The notes under the pieces: model-generated
Databases searched by the model: none
What the model saw: the letters and a program-made list of their open reading frames with translations, nothing else
Told to the model about the DNA's origin: nothing
Program-made: the position numbers and the translations under genes
Assembly: GCA_964485695.1 (NCBI GenBank)
Contig: CAZAKZ010000125.1
Span: 1-16,514, forward strand
DNA length: 16,514 nucleotides
From: CAZAKZ01 sp964485695
Lineage (GTDB): Bacteria > Planctomycetota > JAFGQW01
Reading direction: 5' to 3'
Shown here: piece by piece, positions 13,344 through 16,514 of the stretch
How positions within the stretch are numbered: the first letter of the stretch is position 1
Layout of the letters: the number at the start of each line of letters is the position of its first letter

Positions 13344-15451
13344 CCAAAGATCTGACCCCCATATTCAAACCCCGTTCCATCGCCGTCATCGGCGCATCCA
13401 CCCGCAAGGGTTCCATCGGGTGGTTCATCGTTCACAACATCGTGACCAGCGACTTCAACGGCAAGCTCTTCCCCGTGAACATCCACGCCGAGACCATTCA
13501 CTCCATCAAGTGCTACGGCCGGGTCATCGACATCCCGGACCCCGTGGATCTGGCGGTGATCTGCGTCCCCAAGGAGGGGGTTCTCGACGTGGTGAAACAG
13601 TGCGGCCACAAGGGCGTCCGCGGCCTCGTGGTCATCACTGCCGGCTTCAAGGAAACCCGCGGAAAGGGCGTGGAACTGGAAGCGAGTCTCCTCGACCTGG
13701 TCCGGAAATTCGACATGTGCATGGTGGGGCCCAACTGCATGGGCGTCATCAACACCGCCCCCGACGTCCGCCTCAATGCCACCTTCGCGCCCGAGCCTCC
13801 CGCCAGGGGCTGCATCGGATTCATGAGCCAGAGCGGCGCTCTGGGCGTCGCCATCCTCAACATCTCTCGCCAGCTGGGCCTGGGTCTGTCCGCCTTTGTC
13901 AGCCTCGGTAACAAGGCCGACATCGACTCCAACGAGGTCCTGGAGTACCTGGAAAAGGACGACGACACCCGCATCATCGCCATGTATCTGGAGAGTGTCG
14001 GCGATCCCCGCCGGTTCAAGGAGCTGGCCCGGCGCATCACCCGGAAAAAACCCATCGTCCTCGTCAAGGCGGGACGCACCGAGGCCGGGGCACGGGCCGC
14101 ATCCTCTCACACGGGCGCCCTGGCCGGATCGGACCAGGCGGTCACCTCCCTCACCGAGCAGGCCGGCGTGGTCCGGGTCACCAGCATGGAAAACCTCTTT
14201 GACGTGATCCAGGCCCTGATGCGGAGCCCCCTTCCCGAGGGCCCCAGGGTGGCCATCCTCACCAACGCCGGTGGACCGGCCATCATGGCCACCGACGCCA
14301 TCATCAACATGGGGCTCGAGATGGCGAAGCTCTCGGAGAAGACCCTCGCCGGTCTCGAGGCCTTCCTGCCCGAGGAGGCCAGCCTTCGCAATCCGGTGGA
14401 CATGATCGCCAGCGCCCTGCCCGCGGACTACGGCAAGGCCCTGGACTGCATCAGCACGGACGAAAACGTGGACGCGATCATGACCATCTTCGTGCCGCCC
14501 CTCACCGTGAATCCCTACGACATCGTCCGCACCATCTTCGACCACACCCGGGACCTGAAAAAACCAGTGGTGAGCGTGGTTCTTTCCACCTTGTTCGAAC
14601 ACATGGAACTCCGGTCCAAGCTCCCGGACCACCCCCCCATCTACCTGTTCCCCGAAGCGGCGGCCAAGGCCCTGCACGCCCTCCACCAGTACGCCGGCCG
14701 GCGCAACCGGCCGGCAGGCAAGATCCTCGAGGTGAAGGCCGACCGGGATGCCGTGGCCGCCCTGGTGGACCCCGCCACGGCCGACGCGACCGGCTACCTG
14801 CCCACCGATGCGGCCTTCAAGGTGCTGGCCCACTACGGCATCCCCGTGGCCCGGTGGGCCTTCGTCTCCACCGCAGCCGAGGCCCTGGCCGCAGCCCGGG
14901 ACATCGGCTTTCCCGTGGCCGCGAAGCTGGGGGGCAAGGGCATCGTGCACAAGAGCGAAATCCAGGGTGTGCGCGTGGGTATCCAGGACGAGGTGTCCCT
15001 CAGCCGCGCCCTGGGGGAAATGCGGGGGAATCTGGACAGGTACGATCCCGAGGCCGAGTTCACCGGCTTCCTGATCCAGGAGATGGTGGCCGGCGAGAGA
15101 GAGGTCCTCATGGGCATGCGCCACGACTGCTCGTACGGCGACCTGCTGCTCTTCGGCATGGGCGGGAAGTACGTGGAGGTCATCAAGGACACCTTTCTGC
15201 GCCTGGCCCCCATCACCGACCTGGACGCCGCCACCATGGTGGAAAGTATCCGGAGCTATCCGCTGCTCCAGGGTGTCCGGGGCGAGGCGTCCTCCCGTAT
15301 CGATATCCTCAAGGAGTGCCTCCAGCGCCTCTCGGCCTTCGTCACCGACCACGATCACATCCTGGAAATGGACCTGAATCCGTTCATGGCCGGCTCCACG
15401 GTGCAGACGTGCAAGGCCGTGGACGTCCGGATCCGGGTGCGGCAGGACTGA
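13340..15451 (+). CDS. acyl-CoA synthetase, NDP-forming (ADP-forming acetate-CoA ligase type), fused alpha-beta
   Basis: This 703-residue cytoplasmic enzyme catalyses interconversion of an acyl-CoA plus ADP and phosphate with the acid, CoA and ATP. Domains in order: CoA-binding Rossmann fold (about 8-135, 'SIAVIGAS', 'GPNCMGVIN'), two succinyl-CoA-ligase-like domains (about 150-460, 'FMSQSGALG', 'SSHTGALAGSD'), and an ATP-grasp domain (about 485-700). His257 in SSHTG fits the phosphorylated catalytic His. His537 in IVHKSE fits the second His of the ATP-grasp half, where most relatives have HKSD. The usual RDPxFGP loop reads RHDCSYGD here, so substrate or nucleotide preference may differ. Length and domain order match single-chain members. 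The start overlaps the PrsW stop (ATGA), so it is translationally coupled. AGGAAGG lies 12 bases upstream. Confidence 0.9.
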   Translation: MTKDLTPIFKPRSIAVIGASTRKGSIGWFIVHNIVTSDFNGKLFPVNIHAETIHSIKCYGRVIDIPDPVDLAVICVPKEGVLDVVKQCGHKGVRGLVVITAGFKETRGKGVELEASLLDLVRKFDMCMVGPNCMGVINTAPDVRLNATFAPEPPARGCIGFMSQSGALGVAILNISRQLGLGLSAFVSLGNKADIDSNEVLEYLEKDDDTRIIAMYLESVGDPRRFKELARRITRKKPIVLVKAGRTEAGARAASSHTGALAGSDQAVTSLTEQAGVVRVTSMENLFDVIQALMRSPLPEGPRVAILTNAGGPAIMATDAIINMGLEMAKLSEKTLAGLEAFLPEEASLRNPVDMIASALPADYGKALDCISTDENVDAIMTIFVPPLTVNPYDIVRTIFDHTRDLKKPVVSVVLSTLFEHMELRSKLPDHPPIYLFPEAAAKALHALHQYAGRRNRPAGKILEVKADRDAVAALVDPATADATGYLPTDAAFKVLAHYGIPVARWAFVSTAAEALAAARDIGFPVAAKLGGKGIVHKSEIQGVRVGIQDEVSLSRALGEMRGNLDRYDPEAEFTGFLIQEMVAGEREVLMGMRHDCSYGDLLLFGMGGKYVEVIKDTFLRLAPITDLDAATMVESIRSYPLLQGVRGEASSRIDILKECLQRLSAFVTDHDHILEMDLNPFMAGSTVQTCKAVDVRIRVRQD

Positions 15452-15474
15452 AGTTCAGGGACTTCGTGAGGCTG

Positions 15475-15492
15475 TTATCCACAGGCTGTCAA
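15475..15492 (+). repeat. 18-bp inverted repeat copy B, contains DnaA-box consensus
   Basis: TTATCCACAGGCTGTCAA is the exact reverse complement of 1404-1421. TTATCCACA is the consensus DnaA box. It lies 24 bases after the synthetase stop codon, in a gap where convergent coding sequences meet. Flanking bases do not match those of copy A. Confidence 0.75.
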
Positions 15493-15504
15493 CCCTGCAG
15501 CCTG
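15482..15504. terminator. 7-bp hairpin after the acyl-CoA synthetase
   Basis: CAGGCTG (15482-15488) and CAGCCTG (15498-15504) pair perfectly around a 9-base loop, 31 bases past the synthetase stop codon. There is no T-run. It overlaps repeat copy B, so part of the repeat forms one arm of a stem, as also happens at copy A. Confidence 0.35.
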
Positions 15505-15578
15505 GCCAGGGTCAGGGCCAGGAGCGCGGCGCGGTCGGATCGTCGCTCGGCCTTGGCCCGACCCCGATCGGCAGCCGC
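15489..15578 (-). pseudogene. possible 3' remnant of a gene (29 codons, no start)
   Basis: On the minus strand, 29 codons run from an in-frame TAA (15579-15581) to a TGA at 15489-15491, encoding an Ala/Arg/Leu-rich stretch that ends TLARLQG. Most codons end in C or G, as in the real genes here, and the sequence looks like the C-terminal helix of a protein. There is no start codon and no upstream continuation: beyond the TAA the composition changes and GGTAAGTATTC appears. It could be the tail left after a deletion or insertion, or chance in GC-rich DNA. Confidence 0.3.
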
Positions 15579-15620
15579 TTACACCGAGAAGGGTAAGTAT
15601 TCTCGTGCGCACCCTCGGCG

Positions 15621-16514
15621 TCACCACATATCCACGACCTCGACGTTGCCAACATCGAGGCCGTCCGGGAACGCCGAGTTCACCGCCACGGCGCTGACGT
15701 AGACTCGGACGCCGAAAATCGGCATCACGAAATAGGCGACCCCATTCCCCACGCTCGACAATCTTCCGGCAAATCCGTTTGTGAAGTACGGCAGCTTCCC
15801 TGCCATGGTAAGAAAGAAGAGCGGGTCCGGATTCAGGTTCAGCCAGTGGTTGGGGCTGAACTGGAGCCCGGGATTCGGCGCGAACGACAATGCCAGGAAG
15901 CAGGAGGCGCTTGGTGAACGGTTGAATGCCAATTGAATGTGGACCGTTTTCCGCGAGGTATGGGTGGTGACCGAAACGTTCTGGTCCTCCCAGCAGTCGA
16001 TGCCGGTGAAGCTATAGCTGCCTCCGTAGTTGACGATCTTCTTGTACGAGCCGCTGTAGGTGTACTCCCACACGCTCCCCCTCGTGTTGGCGACGAAGAC
16101 CTGGCCGGTCTTCTGATTCACCGTCACGCAGTTAGCGGCCGCCGCGTGGGCCGAGTAGCGGACCTTTCCCGAGGGTGTGACCCAGGAGAGGGATTTCGTG
16201 TACGTGAGAGTCCGCTCGGAGACGACAACGTACTCACCGGTCTGCGGGATCCAGTCGACCCCGACGATGGGACCGAGGAGGGTACTCAGCACGGAGATAC
16301 CGAACGACTTGCGGTCGATCCGCAACAGCTGCCCGTTGAAATTCAGCTTCGTCCCCACGATCCAGTCGCCGGTGTTTCCATCTCGACAGATGGCGCTGGG
16401 TTGCCCGTAGCTGCTGGGTATCCCCCGCCAAAGTGAGGTAGAACTGCCATACACGCGCCAGATATACAGCCTCACATAATTATCGGGACATAGTAGTCGT
16501 GATGTGATATGCTT
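15621..16514 (-). CDS. beta-propeller-like exported protein, 5' end beyond window
   Basis: The frame stays open to the right edge, so at least 297 residues are present and the N-terminus, with any signal peptide, is missing. GTG 16475 is an internal candidate start but is unlikely. Three propeller-like blades are visible, each with a Gly turn followed by a strand: 'DGNTGDWIVGT', 'IPQTGEYVVVS' and 'NQKTGQVFVAN', about 40-50 residues apart. A C-terminal domain of about 95 residues follows ('SCFLALSFAPNPGLQF', 'LNLNPDPLFFLT', 'VYVSAVAVNSAFPDGLDVGN'). I recognise this as the beta-rich domain repeatedly found at the end of Planctomycetota extracellular proteins. It is probably exported and binding rather than catalytic. 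GC content appears lower than in the genes to its left. It is convergent with the synthetase gene. Confidence 0.7.
   Translation of the reverse strand, partial: KHITSRLLCPDNYVRLYIWRVYGSSTSLWRGIPSSYGQPSAICRDGNTGDWIVGTKLNFNGQLLRIDRKSFGISVLSTLLGPIVGVDWIPQTGEYVVVSERTLTYTKSLSWVTPSGKVRYSAHAAAANCVTVNQKTGQVFVANTRGSVWEYTYSGSYKKIVNYGGSYSFTGIDCWEDQNVSVTTHTSRKTVHIQLAFNRSPSASCFLALSFAPNPGLQFSPNHWLNLNPDPLFFLTMAGKLPYFTNGFAGRLSSVGNGVAYFVMPIFGVRVYVSAVAVNSAFPDGLDVGNVEVVDMW

Noticed and set aside
13319..15358. 679-codon open frame on the minus strand, opposite the acyl-CoA synthetase
   Set aside because: His/Gly/Asp-rich composition is that of an antisense shadow of GC-rich codons. The plus strand has clear enzyme motifs across the same span.
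43..15602. 11-bp inverted match GAATACTTACC / GGTAAGTATTC as ends of a mobile element
   Set aside because: Several dozen 11-bp matches are expected by chance in a window this size, and no transposase or target duplication is visible. I mention it only as context for the right-end junction.

Overview
The window looks like a chromosomal segment of a GC-rich bacterium, most likely a member of the Planctomycetota or a close relative. This rests on family resemblance only. It carries several exported HEAT-repeat proteins, an ECF sigma factor with a one-pass membrane anti-sigma partner, an exported protein opening with a 'VxLKNGxxxxG' domain, and a beta-propeller-like protein ending in a short beta-rich domain that I associate with Planctomycetota extracellular proteins. 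No rRNA, tRNA, CRISPR array, transposase or phage gene was seen. No stretch longer than 300 bases lacks a gene.

Layout. (1) Bases 1-1398, plus strand: three small lipoprotein genes. The first is cut by the window edge and begins in sequence resembling a dispersed repeat. (2) Bases 1430-12512, minus strand: seven genes, read from high to low coordinates: a HEAT-repeat protein (HEAT-3), an ECF sigma factor overlapping its anti-sigma gene by ATGA, a strong 18-bp hairpin, an exported metallophosphoesterase with its own likely promoter, HEAT-2, HEAT-1, and an exported protein with an internally duplicated module. (3) Bases 12636-15451, plus strand, divergent from HEAT-3: a PrsW-type intramembrane protease coupled by ATGA to a fused NDP-forming acyl-CoA synthetase. 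(4) Bases 15452-16514: a convergent junction holding what may be a gene remnant, then the 3' part of a propeller-like exported protein running off the right edge.

The most interesting feature is the minus-strand block. The three HEAT proteins are paralogs with one architecture: signal peptide, Pro/Gly/Arg-rich linker, a W-x-x-WW-x-x-NK motif, HEAT block 1, a charged helical insert, HEAT block 2, and a gap-free alignable 45-residue C-terminal cap. They surround a sigma/anti-sigma pair and lie next to a PrsW homolog, the family that starts anti-sigma proteolysis in Bacillus. I infer a possible envelope-sensing or envelope-building module in which the ECF pair controls exported scaffold proteins. 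The sequence supports the parts list, not the mechanism.

Two 18-bp inverted copies of a sequence containing a consensus DnaA box (TTATCCACA) lie 14 kb apart, each between convergent genes.
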